DNA of 16,285 nucleotides from AWTP1-13 sp044868325 (lineage in GTDB: Bacteria; Pseudomonadota; Alphaproteobacteria; Rhizobiales; Hyphomicrobiaceae): positions 1 to 16,285 of the forward strand of contig JBIOWI010000380.1 of assembly GCA_044868325.1 (NCBI GenBank), given 5' to 3'. This document shows positions 1-5,800 of the stretch, in pieces (position 1 is the first letter of the stretch; every line of letters begins with the position of its first letter). Made by a program: the position numbers and the translations under genes. A model generated the notes under the pieces. It was not told the DNA's origin, made no database searches, and saw nothing but the letters and a program-made list of their open reading frames with translations.

Positions 1-671
1 GGATCGCCCACGAACAGCGGGTTGTTCTTCTGGCGCCGGCACAGCACCTGGATGGTGCGCATCACCTCGGGCTCGCGGCCGATCAGCGGGTCGATGCGGC
101 CGACCTTGGCCTTCTTGTTGAGGTTGACGCAGTAGGTGTTGAGCGCGTCCTGCGGCTGCTTCTTGCCGTCCTCGCGGCCGTCGCCCTGGTCCTCGTCGAC
201 GCCCCGCACGTGCTTGGGCTCGGACATGCCCGGCCGTTTGGCGATGCCGTGGGAGATGTACTGCACCGCCTCGAAGCGCGTCATCTCCTGCTCCTGCAGG
301 AAGAAAGCGGCGTGGCTCTCGCGCTCGGCGAAGATGGCCACCAGCACGTTGGCGCCCGTCACCTCCTCGCGCCCCGATGATTGCACATGCACCACGGCGC
401 GGTGCACCACCCGCTGGAAGCCGGTGGTGGGCTGGGCCTCGGTGGAGCCCTTCACGCGCAGGCTTGCGAGCTCGTTGTCGAGGTACTCGGTGATGCGCTT
501 GCGCAGCGCATCGAAGTCCACCAGGCAGGCTTTCATCACCGCCGCGGCGTCGCGGTCGTCCAAGAGCGCCAGCAACAGGTGCTCCAGCGTGGCGTACTCG
601 TGGTGACGCTCGTTGGCGTACTCCAGCGCGCGGTGCAGCGAGGCTTCCAGGCTTTGCGAGAAGGCGGGCAC
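1..671 (-). CDS. clpA: ATP-dependent Clp protease ATP-binding subunit ClpA, N-terminal part (cut by window edge)
   Basis: AAA+ unfoldase that feeds substrates to the ClpP peptidase in the cytoplasm. Only the first 223 or so codons are present. Residues 1-145 hold the two Clp_N repeats (SLEASLHRALEYANERHHEY and a second helix pair around RVVHRAVVHVQSSGREEVTG). They form the N domain that docks ClpS. After a charged linker with EDGKKQ, the D1 module begins at VGRIDPLIGREPEVMRTIQV and runs to NNPLFVGDP, just short of Walker A. The start is GTG at 671, giving MPAFSQSLEASL. It lies 9 nt after the clpS stop, and the AAGGAG that overlaps the end of clpS can serve as its ribosome site. The gene is cotranscribed with clpS, the usual alphaproteobacterial arrangement. 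Identification is firm; completeness cannot be judged here. Confidence 0.95.
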   Translation of the reverse strand, partial: MPAFSQSLEASLHRALEYANERHHEYATLEHLLLALLDDRDAAAVMKACLVDFDALRKRITEYLDNELASLRVKGSTEAQPTTGFQRVVHRAVVHVQSSGREEVTGANVLVAIFAERESHAAFFLQEQEMTRFEAVQYISHGIAKRPGMSEPKHVRGVDEDQGDGREDGKKQPQDALNTYCVNLNKKAKVGRIDPLIGREPEVMRTIQVLCRRQKNNPLFVGD

Positions 672-680
672 GGCTCTGTG

Positions 681-1010
681 CTACTCCTTTTCCATCGTAC
701 ACTGCAGCGGATGCTGATGCTGCCGCGAGAAATCCATCACTTGGGCGACCTTGGTCTCGGCCACCTCGTAGGTGTAGACCCCGCAGATGCCGACGCCCTT
801 GTGGTGCACATGAAGCATGATGCGCGTGGCATCTTCACGGCCTTTGTTGAAGAACCGCTCCAGCACATGCACGACGAACTCCATCGGCGTGTAGTCGTCG
901 TTCAGAAGCAGCACCTTGTAGAGGCTCGGCTTCTTGGTCTTGGGGCGCGTCTTGGTGATGAGGCCGGTCTTGCCCTCATCCTCGCCCCGTGAGCCGTTCC
1001 TGCCCGACAT
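681..1010 (-). CDS. clpS: ATP-dependent Clp protease adaptor ClpS
   Basis: Adaptor that recognises N-degron substrates (bulky or aromatic N-terminal residues) and delivers them to ClpAP. The 109-residue protein has the family core: YKVLLLNDDYTPMEFVVHVL at residues 31-50, and HVHHKGVGICGVYTYEVAET in the second half. N37, D38 and H69 match the residues that bind the substrate alpha-amino group in E. coli ClpS (N34, D35, H66). The first 25 residues are a flexible Gly/Lys-rich tail, expected for the part that engages the ClpA pore. I start at ATG 1010, preceded by GGAG, which gives the usual length near 106 aa. A longer reading from TTG 1043 would add 11 residues and looks less likely. clpA follows by 9 nt in the same operon. 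Confidence 0.95.
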   Translation of the reverse strand: MSGRNGSRGEDEGKTGLITKTRPKTKKPSLYKVLLLNDDYTPMEFVVHVLERFFNKGREDATRIMLHVHHKGVGICGVYTYEVAETKVAQVMDFSRQHQHPLQCTMEKE

Positions 1011-1266
1011 CTTCTCCAACCCGCTCCCCGACAAGCTTGCCAAATCAAACCCATCTTACCGACAGCCGCACCCGTTTCGCAAACGCTGGCCGACGCCATG
1101 CGTAACCCATGCAAGCCCCGGGCCGGCCCCTGGCCAGTCGTGGGCCAGCCATTCCGCGCAGTCGACGGGCCCGGTGGGCCGGCTTGCGCGACGCCTGTCC
1201 AGCCGATCTCTCCGGCCCATCGGGCCATCCGGCCGCTATATGGTGAACGGAACGCGCGAATGCGAC
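1011..1266. other. Intergenic region upstream of clpS
   Basis: About 255 bases between the clpS start and the phasin terminator. The reading frames that cross it on both strands are Arg/Pro/Gly-rich and look like high-GC noise rather than proteins. It must hold the clpSA promoter, but I could not pick out a convincing -35/-10 pair. Confidence 0.5.
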
Positions 1267-1309
1267 AAAAAAGAATCGGGCCTCGCGCCCGGCAGGCGCA
1301 AGACCCGAT
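1267..1309 (-). terminator. Rho-independent terminator downstream of the phasin gene
   Basis: Read on the minus strand, ATCGGGTCTTGCGCC and GGGCGCGAGGCCCGAT form a stem of about 15 bp, with G-U wobbles and a short TGCC loop. TC and then six T follow (plus-strand A run 1267-1272). It lies some 60 nt after the phasin stop and before clpS, so it separates the two transcription units. Confidence 0.85.
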
Positions 1310-1369
1310 GTGCCCCATCCTGGGAAGCCTGAGCCGCTTCTCGGAGACGCTTCCTGGCGGCTCGGCTGA

Positions 1370-1699
1370 TCAGCGCGCGCTCTGCAGCGCCTTCTCGACC
1401 GGCTTGTAGGCCTCCTTGGCCAGCTCGGCATAAAGACCGCCGATCTTGGAGACCTGGTGCATATAGTCGTCGTAGGCGCGCTTGGCGTAGCCGGTCTGGA
1501 TCTCGACCGCCTGCTCGAAGGATTTCGCCGACATCAGCTTCTCGACCGTCGCGGTGCCTTCCTCGAACGACCGCTTGGTGTAATCGGTCATCTCGGCGGC
1601 GATCGCCTGCCAGCCCTTGCTCCATTCGCCGACCAGCTTCATGGCGACGTCGACGTTTTGCTGGCCGATCTTCTGGAAGTCCTCGAAATTCTTGATCAT
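1370..1699 (-). CDS. Phasin family protein (PHA granule-associated)
   Basis: A 109-residue amphipathic, all-helical protein beginning MIKNFEDFQKIGQQNVDVAM and continuing through KLVGEWSKGWQAIAAEMTDY to the end QSAR. The pattern NFEDFQKIGQQNVD...WSKGWQAIAAE...TDYTKRSFEEGTATVEKLM is typical of alphaproteobacterial phasins (Phasin_2 type). These coat polyhydroxyalkanoate granules and influence their number and size. There is no signal peptide or membrane segment. An upstream extension in the same frame (to 1786) is Arg-rich and lacks phasin character, so I start at ATG 1699, with only a weak AGGA upstream. A promoter lies at 1776-1803 and a strong terminator follows. Phasins are often controlled by the PHA-responsive repressor PhaR; the TGC-rich upstream region would fit, though this is inference. 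Confidence 0.88.
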   Translation of the reverse strand: MIKNFEDFQKIGQQNVDVAMKLVGEWSKGWQAIAAEMTDYTKRSFEEGTATVEKLMSAKSFEQAVEIQTGYAKRAYDDYMHQVSKIGGLYAELAKEAYKPVEKALQSAR

Positions 1700-1775
1700 T
1701 TGCGTGGTCCTGAGTGCGGAGTCTCTGGGGTTCCTGGGGGAGACGCACAGCAGGCGAGCTGCGCGACGCCCACCG

Positions 1776-1803
1776 AATATATGCACTGCACAATGCGAGT
1801 CAA
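1776..1803 (-). promoter_or_regulatory. Candidate sigma-70-type promoter of the phasin gene
   Basis: On the minus strand TTGACT (plus 1798-1803) is followed after 16 nt by TATATT (plus 1776-1781), about 80 nt upstream of the phasin ATG. Both hexamers are near consensus and stand out in otherwise GC-rich DNA. No transcript data, so this is a pattern match only. Confidence 0.6.
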
Positions 1804-1824
1804 GGCAGATTGCTGCGACGCAAT
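1783..1824. promoter_or_regulatory. TGC/GCA-rich block at the phasin promoter, possible PhaR-type operator
   Basis: TGCACTGCACAATGCG, then GGCAGATTGCTGC, then a perfect 5-bp inverted repeat ATTGC-N6-GCAAT at 1809-1824. PhaR repressors of alphaproteobacteria bind TGC-rich dyads at phasin and PHA genes. The block overlaps and flanks the -35 element, where a repressor would act. The assignment is inference from base pattern and gene context. Confidence 0.35.
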
Positions 1825-1904
1825 ATCAACCTTTACGCAATCTCCCCGCTCACGGCTCGTTAACCGGCCTCTTACCGCCGCAGCCTAGGCTGGCGCCAGA
1901 AGAC

Positions 1905-1966
1905 CGGCAGTCGGGCTTCGGCAGTCGAGATGAAACCGACTGCCGACTGCCGACACCCGACTGCCG
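1905..1966. repeat. Heptamer-tandem inverted repeat, unit GGCAGTC (element A)
   Basis: Left arm 1905-1927 reads CGGCAGT-CGGGCTT-CGGCAGT-CG. The right arm, reverse-complemented from 1966, reads CGGCAGT-CGGGTGT-CGGCAGT and then another CGGCAGT. The arms agree at 21 of 23 positions and are separated by under 20 bases. Both arms are 7-nt tandem repeats with one deviant heptamer at the same place. It lies in the 1700-2083 gap between phasin and dacA. Apart from the phasin promoter block and this element I see nothing coding in that gap. Confidence 0.85.
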
Positions 1967-2083
1967 CCTCAAGAAGGCGCCTCAAAGTCGCCCTAAAGAC
2001 CCCAAACAAGCGGACGGGGCGCTCTCACGGGTCACGAGAGCGAGAGGCTGCTCCGTCGCACAAGCAGCTGGGAAACAGGGGGA

Positions 2084-3589
2084 ATGGCCTTATACACATG
2101 CCGATGCTGGCCCTGGCGCCGCTTGGTCGCCCTGGCGCTGGCCCTGGCGATCGCCTGCGGCCCTGTCGCCCAGGCTTATGCCTCCGAAGGCGGCCGGCAC
2201 GCCGTCCTGGTCATCGATGCCAACACCGGCCGTGTCCTCTACCAGAGGTCCGCCGAGGAGGCCCGTTTCCCGGCCTCCCTCGTCAAGCTGATGACGCTCT
2301 ATCTCCTGTTCGAGCAGTTGGAGCAGGGCCGTCTCAGCCTCACCACCCGCATCCGCTTCTCGGCCAACGCCGCGGCCCAGCCGCCCTCCAACCTCGACGT
2401 TCAGGAGGGCGCCGAGATCGCCGTCAGCGACGCCATCAAGGTCCTCATCGTCAAGTCCGCCAACGACGTGGCCGTGGCCGTGGCCGAGCACATCGCCGGG
2501 AGCGAAGAGAAATTTGCCACGCTCATGAGCCGCAAGGCCCGCGAGCTCGGCATGACAGACACGGTGTTCCGCAACGCCTCCGGCCTGCCCGACGCGGGCC
2601 AGGTCACCACTGCGCGCGACATGATCGCCTTGGCGCTCCGGCTCTACGACCAGTTCCCGAAGCACTACCCGCTGTTCGCCACCCGCACCTTCGACTGGGG
2701 CGGCGAGACCTTCCGCAACCACAACTCCCTGCTGTTCCGCTACGATGGCCTGGAGGGCATGAAGACCGGCTACATCCGCGCCTCCGGCTTCAACCTGGTG
2801 GCCTCGGCCCGGCGCGGCAAGAAGCACGTGCTGGCGGTCTACTTCGGCGGCAAGACCGCTGCGCTGCGCAACGCTGCGGTGCGCACTCACCTCGACGCCG
2901 CCTTCGCCAAGGCGTCGGAGAAGAGGACGCGTCGCCCCGGCCCGCTCGTCGTGGCCCAGCCCGCCCCGGCCAAGCCGCCTTCGCCGGCCGCACCGGCGAA
3001 GGCTCCGCCACGGGAGCCGATCCTGGAGCCGATCGAGGCCACATCTGCCGCCGCCGCCCAGTTGCCGCCGCCTCCCGCGCCGCAGCCTGCTTCGCGCCCG
3101 GTGCTCGCCGCGGTGCCCGGCATCGAGGTGGTGCGCGTACGCCCGGTCCTGGCCGAGGCCGCACCGCCTGCACCGGAGGCTCCGCAGCGCCCCGACGACA
3201 TCGAGGACCTCCTAAAGCAGCCGGAGGCCGCACCTCCACCGCCTCCACCCCCGGCCGAGCCACGGCGAAGCATCCCAGCGGCGGAGCATGCCGCGCCGGC
3301 GAAAGCTGCGGCCGTCGCCGAGCCGACGAGGGCTCCGACAGGTCCCTTCCAGGTCCAGGTCGGTGCCTACCAGACCGAGGGCGAAGCTGAGCGCCAGCTC
3401 GCTTGGGTAAGGCAACGCGCGGGGTCGGTGCTCGGCGCCCACGCCCCGCATATGAGCCAGGTAAGGCGGGGCGACAAGGTCTACTTCCGCGCCCGCTACG
3501 TGGGCTTCGACGCCCGCTCCGCCGCCGACCACGCCTGCACCGAGCTGAAGCGGCTAGAGATCGACTGCCTGGTGATGCGGGCGGAATAA
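2084..3589 (+). CDS. D-alanyl-D-alanine carboxypeptidase (peptidase S11, PBP5-like) with C-terminal SPOR domain
   Basis: Exported serine D,D-carboxypeptidase that trims the terminal D-Ala of peptidoglycan stem peptides. Residues 14-33 are a hydrophobic signal peptide ending near AYA|SEG. The penicillin-binding-protein motifs are in order and correctly spaced: S65-L-V-K68 (SxxK, catalytic Ser and Lys), S125-A-N127 (SxN) and K227-T-G229 (KTG). Residues 285-415 are a long Pro/Ala-rich low-complexity linker. Residues 420-501, from GPFQVQVGAYQT, form a SPOR domain that binds denuded septal glycan, so the enzyme probably works at the division site. The ATG at 2084 follows AGGGGGA closely. At 501 aa it is longer than E. 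coli DacA (about 400) because of the linker and SPOR part. SLVK instead of the usual SMTK is a mild variation. The stop codon directly abuts the inverted-repeat cassette at 3590. Confidence 0.93.
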   Translation: MALYTCRCWPWRRLVALALALAIACGPVAQAYASEGGRHAVLVIDANTGRVLYQRSAEEARFPASLVKLMTLYLLFEQLEQGRLSLTTRIRFSANAAAQPPSNLDVQEGAEIAVSDAIKVLIVKSANDVAVAVAEHIAGSEEKFATLMSRKARELGMTDTVFRNASGLPDAGQVTTARDMIALALRLYDQFPKHYPLFATRTFDWGGETFRNHNSLLFRYDGLEGMKTGYIRASGFNLVASARRGKKHVLAVYFGGKTAALRNAAVRTHLDAAFAKASEKRTRRPGPLVVAQPAPAKPPSPAAPAKAPPREPILEPIEATSAAAAQLPPPPAPQPASRPVLAAVPGIEVVRVRPVLAEAAPPAPEAPQRPDDIEDLLKQPEAAPPPPPPPAEPRRSIPAAEHAAPAKAAAVAEPTRAPTGPFQVQVGAYQTEGEAERQLAWVRQRAGSVLGAHAPHMSQVRRGDKVYFRARYVGFDARSAADHACTELKRLEIDCLVMRAE

Positions 3590-3619
3590 GGTGAGATGGC
3601 GAGTGGTGAGATGGTGAGT
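3590..3619. repeat. Left inverted-repeat arm of the S23 cassette
   Basis: Two tandem 15-mers, GGTGAGATGGCGAGT and GGTGAGATGGTGAGT, starting right after the TAA of dacA. Inverted partner at 4049-4078. Confidence 0.93.
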
Positions 3620-3651
3620 TTCGGTTGTCGCTAGTGGCGAGGAGGACACTA

Positions 3652-4029
3652 ATGGCAGCAGGAAACGCAGTTAGATCCTATAAGGACCTGGACGTTTGGT
3701 CGATCGCGATGTCGCTCGCCGAGCATAGCTATCGCGTCACGAAGGCTTTTCCGCGCGAGGAATTGTACGGGTTGGCTGCTCAGATCCGGAGGGCCTCGGT
3801 ATCAATACCCGCGAACATAGCTGAAGGCTACGGACGCGACCAAACCGGCAGCTTCGTACAGTTCCTCAGGATCGCTCAAGGCTCCACACGAGAGTTGGAG
3901 ACGCACGTCATTCTGTCTGGACGAGTTGGTCTGCTGCAAAGCAATGTGGTCGCCGGCCTACTCGATGACTGCGAGAGGGTCAGCAAAATGCTCCGTTCAA
4001 TGATCCGATCTTTGGAATCCCGAGACTGA
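3652..4029 (+). CDS. Four-helix bundle protein, 23S rRNA intervening-sequence (S23) family
   Basis: A 125-residue all-helical protein recognisable as PF05635/TIGR02436 by YKDLDVWSIAMSLAE (10-24), FPREELYGLAAQIRRASVSI (33-52), PANIAEGYGR (53-62) and IAQGSTRELETH (74-85). Family members were first seen as ORFs inside 23S rRNA intervening sequences; others are free-standing or partner retroelements as Avd-like proteins that form basic pentamers. Their molecular role outside retroelements is not established. Start is ATG 3652 with a strong GAGGAGG six bases upstream; an in-frame TTG at 3625 is less plausible. Codons such as AGA, ATA and TTG and the more A/T-rich composition differ from flanking genes, suggesting transfer. 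The gene is enclosed by inverted repeats. No rRNA gene is nearby. Confidence 0.9.
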   Translation: MAAGNAVRSYKDLDVWSIAMSLAEHSYRVTKAFPREELYGLAAQIRRASVSIPANIAEGYGRDQTGSFVQFLRIAQGSTRELETHVILSGRVGLLQSNVVAGLLDDCERVSKMLRSMIRSLESRD

Positions 4030-4048
4030 ACCCAAGACTCGACCGACA

Positions 4049-4078
4049 ACTCACCATCTCACCACTCACCATCTCACC
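4049..4078. repeat. Right inverted-repeat arm of the S23 cassette
   Basis: ACTCACCATCTCACC occurs twice in tandem. This is the reverse complement of the left arm with a single mismatch. Homology degrades just inside, where GTTGTCG/CGACAAC is shared but shifted by an indel. It ends three bases before the ATG at 4082. Confidence 0.93.
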
Positions 4079-4081
4079 AAC

Positions 4082-4420
4082 ATGATCCAACACTGGCTCA
4101 CCGTCACCGGCATCGCCCTCGATTTCGCGGGGTTCATGCTGCTCCTGCGCGAGTGGTGGCTCGCCTTCTTCAACGAGGGCCGGCAGATGCAGCTGGCCGA
4201 GCAGCTCGACCGCGCCCGCGCCTTGCGCAACCTGCGCGCGCAACCGGGCCAGCGCAACCCCTTCGAGCAGCTCGACCGCATGCACGACGAGAGCGCCATA
4301 CGCAAGGCGCGCGACGAGCACCGCGCCGCACTCGGCGCCCGCCGCGGCATGTTCGTGCTGGCCACGGCCCTGATCGTTTCGGGCTTCGTCCTGCAACTCG
4401 CCGGCGCCTGGCCGGTCTAA
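4082..4420 (+). CDS. Small two-helix inner-membrane protein, function unknown
   Basis: A 112-residue protein I do not recognise by name. A hydrophobic segment at 5-26 (LTVTGIALDFAGFMLLLREW) and another at 87-109 (MFVLATALIVSGFVLQLAGA) flank a charged middle rich in Arg, Glu and Gln (QLAEQLDRARALRNLRAQPG). This looks like a membrane hairpin with a cytoplasmic helical loop. The reading frame has good coding character and no rival frame looks better. There is no Shine-Dalgarno: the 30 bases before ATG 4082 are the C/T-rich right arm of the S23 cassette. Translation may have depended on a site the insertion displaced, or on coupling to the gene upstream. A few bases separate it from the cassette, so it may once have been directly downstream of dacA. 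Confidence 0.75.
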   Translation: MIQHWLTVTGIALDFAGFMLLLREWWLAFFNEGRQMQLAEQLDRARALRNLRAQPGQRNPFEQLDRMHDESAIRKARDEHRAALGARRGMFVLATALIVSGFVLQLAGAWPV

Positions 4421-4448
4421 CACCAAACGCGCGGCAGGCCCGACAGGT

Positions 4449-4650
4449 CCCCTCTCCCCGCGAAGCGGGGAGGGCTAGGGTGAGGGGCAGCCACAGGGGA
4501 AAGCCTCTCCGCGAGGGACCTCGATTCTTGCGCGAGCCGTGGATGGGACAGAGCCTCTTGCTGTCCCTCACCCCGACCCTCTCCCCGTCGCCCTCGGGAC
4601 AGTGTGGCGAGGTCGCCCTTGTGGATAGCCGAGGGCGGCGGGGAGAGGGA
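4449..4650. repeat. Composite palindromic intergenic element (CCCTCTCCCC type)
   Basis: First hairpin 4452-4474: CTCTCCCCGC-GAA-GCGGGGAGGG. It is followed by AGGGTGAGGGG. Second hairpin: CCCTCTCCCCGTCGCCCTCGG without its last base (4577-4596) pairs with 4630-4649 at all but one base. It is preceded by CCTCACCCC, so the outer blocks are inverted relative to each other and the whole is a two-module element. Such CTCTCCCC/GGGGTGAGGG units recur between genes in many Rhizobiales genomes. With 4651-4777 this accounts for the 357-base gap between genes. I see no gene there. Confidence 0.75.
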
Positions 4651-4722
4651 GTCCCACGGGGTCGCCTCTCTCGCACCGTGCACTACGCAGGTTGGCCTCG
4701 CCCGTTTCGTTCTCGAGCAAGA

Positions 4723-4757
4723 CGCACGCCCGCGGCCGTTCTGCCGCCAGGCGTGCG
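4723..4757 (-). terminator. Possible hairpin terminator after the YKG-repeat gene
   Basis: CGCACGCC (4723-4730) and GGCGTGCG (4750-4757) form an 8-bp stem with a 19-base loop, about 20 bases after the stop of the minus-strand gene. No proper T run follows (only TCTTGCT on the minus strand), so an intrinsic terminator is not certain. Confidence 0.3.
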
Positions 4758-4777
4758 CCTCGCCGCTGGTGCGGCTC

Positions 4778-5293
4778 TCAATAGTCGTAGCCGTAGCCGT
4801 AGAGGCAGGCGTTGTAGCGGTTCCACCAGTACGGGCTGCCGGTCGCGATCGCGTGGCGTCTCAGCCAGTCGCAGTCGCCATAGTAGTAATAGGAGTAGCC
4901 GCCGTAGAAGATCGGCACGCCCACAAGGATGCGCCGGAACCTGCGGCCGTGCCCCTTGTGCTTATCCCCCTTGTAGAGGCCCGCACCCTTGTAGGGGCCC
5001 ACACCTTTGTAGAGGCCGGCACCCTTGTAGAGGCCGGCACCTTTGTAGAAACCCGGACCCTTGTATGGGCCGGCACCCTTGTAGAAGACTGGACCCTTCG
5101 CGTTGCCGAAATAGGCGGGCGCACGAATCTGGCTGCCCCCGAAGCTCCTGGCCTGGAAGTTCCCGCCGCCGAAGCTCCTGGCCCCGCTGAAGCTGTGCCC
5201 GCCGCTACGCCTGGCGTCAGCCGGGCTTGTGACAGCCGAGATCGCGAGCAGGATCAGAGCAACGCTGCCAAGCGCAAGCAGCCTACTTGCCAT
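4778..5293 (-). CDS. Small secreted protein with YKGxGx hexapeptide repeats
   Basis: A 171-residue exported protein of unknown function. Residues 1-27 form a signal peptide (MASRLLALGSVALILLAISA, cleavage near ADA|RR). Residues 30-62 are Ser/Gly-rich with RSFGG repeats. Residues 71-109 are six tandem hexapeptides (YKGAGP, YKGPGF, YKGAGL twice, YKGVGP, YKGAGL) plus a last YKG. After a basic HKGHGRRFRR stretch comes a Tyr-rich C-terminal region with GDCDWLRRHAIATGSPYWWN and CLYGYGYDY. This tail, with its two cysteines (141 and 163), recurs in small exported proteins of Rhizobiales. Start ATG 5293 has AGGGG six bases upstream; a longer frame to 5467 precedes the signal peptide and is rejected. 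Convergent to the 4082 gene and divergent from the DUF1508-like gene. Confidence 0.85.
   Translation of the reverse strand: MASRLLALGSVALILLAISAVTSPADARRSGGHSFSGARSFGGGNFQARSFGGSQIRAPAYFGNAKGPVFYKGAGPYKGPGFYKGAGLYKGAGLYKGVGPYKGAGLYKGDKHKGHGRRFRRILVGVPIFYGGYSYYYYGDCDWLRRHAIATGSPYWWNRYNACLYGYGYDY
4967..5083 (-). repeat. Tandem 18-bp coding repeat (YKGxGx)
   Basis: Six 18-bp units and a partial seventh, each encoding Tyr-Lys-Gly-(Ala/Pro/Val)-Gly-(Pro/Leu/Phe). On the plus strand the repeating core is CCCTTGTAG. Two units are nearly identical, suggesting recent copy-number change by slippage. Confidence 0.9.
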
Positions 5294-5514
5294 GGGATAC
5301 CCCTTTGGCAGATTCCACGTCCCCAGCATGATCCTCTGCCAGCCTACCGCCAAGCCGCACAGACGCAACCGTAAGCCCGTGAACGCGCGGGATTGTGATA
5401 GCCTCACTGCGAGGAGAACCGGGGAATAAGGAAGGGAAAATCCGTTCCGGGCTTGCTCGCACGTCACGCGAATCGGCTATGGCGCTAGGATCCCTGGGAC
5501 AGAGGATTGCCGCC

Positions 5515-5766
5515 ATGCCCACTCGGTACGAATACGATCTCGATCACAACGGCGAGTGGCGCTGGATCGCCGTCGCCGAGACCGGCGAGACGAAGGCCAT
5601 CTCGCCCGCGGGCTACGCCAGCCTGCAGGATTGCATGCACGCCGTCGCGCTGATGCAGGCGCCGGGCAACCTGGCCGTGCTCTCCGACGCCCCGCCACAG
5701 GCGCCGGCACCCGAGCCGCCGGAGCGGGCCCTTTCCAGCCTGCACCGTCGCCCCACGGCAGCGTAA
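5515..5766 (+). CDS. DUF1508 (YegP/UPF0339)-like small protein
   Basis: An 83-residue protein. Residues 5-50 (YEYDLDHNGEWRW...ETKAISPAGYASLQDCMHAV) match the DUF1508 pattern: a Trp-Arg-Trp strand, a polar hairpin, a Gly-Tyr-x-Ser/Ala turn, then an amphipathic helix with Cys. The usual domain is about 50 residues and often occurs in two copies; here there is one, followed by a Pro/Ala-rich tail. The biochemical role of the family is not known to me. Start ATG 5515 is preceded by AGAGG nine bases upstream. An in-frame ATG at 5479 would add 12 residues outside the domain. It diverges from the secreted YKG protein across about 220 bases in which I could not identify a convincing promoter. Confidence 0.68.
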   Translation: MPTRYEYDLDHNGEWRWIAVAETGETKAISPAGYASLQDCMHAVALMQAPGNLAVLSDAPPQAPAPEPPERALSSLHRRPTAA

Positions 5767-5800
5767 GCGTCATATCGGACCCTCCGGATCTGACACCAGC

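Larger units (their letters stand above)
3590..4078. mobile_element. S23-type gene cassette bounded by 30-bp inverted repeats
   Basis: The unit consists of a left arm (3590-3619), one small gene (3652-4029) and a right arm (4049-4078). The arms are inverted copies matching at 29 of 30 bases, each built of two 15-nt units (GGTGAGATGGYGAGT). The cassette starts on the base after the dacA stop and ends 3 bases before the ATG of the next gene. It fills the junction between two genes that would otherwise sit next to each other. The gene inside is visibly more A/T-rich than its neighbours. No transposase is present. Calling it mobile is inference from boundaries, composition and the known association of this protein family with intervening sequences in 23S rRNA genes. 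Confidence 0.6.

Noticed and set aside
1930..3390. 486-codon plus-strand frame overlapping the carboxypeptidase gene
   Set aside because: Arg/Pro/Gly-rich shadow. The carboxypeptidase frame has the signal peptide, SxxK, SxN, KTG and SPOR features.
3652..4029. S23 gene considered as the accessory protein (Avd) of a diversity-generating retroelement
   Set aside because: No reverse transcriptase and no template/variable repeat pair could be found in the window.
3590..4078. S23 cassette considered as an intervening sequence inside a 23S rRNA gene
   Set aside because: The flanks are protein-coding (carboxypeptidase and a small membrane protein) and no rRNA sequence is visible anywhere in the window.
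4967..5083. Tandem repeats considered as a CRISPR array
   Set aside because: Unit length is 18 bp with no spacers, the array stays in frame within a secreted protein, and no cas genes are present.
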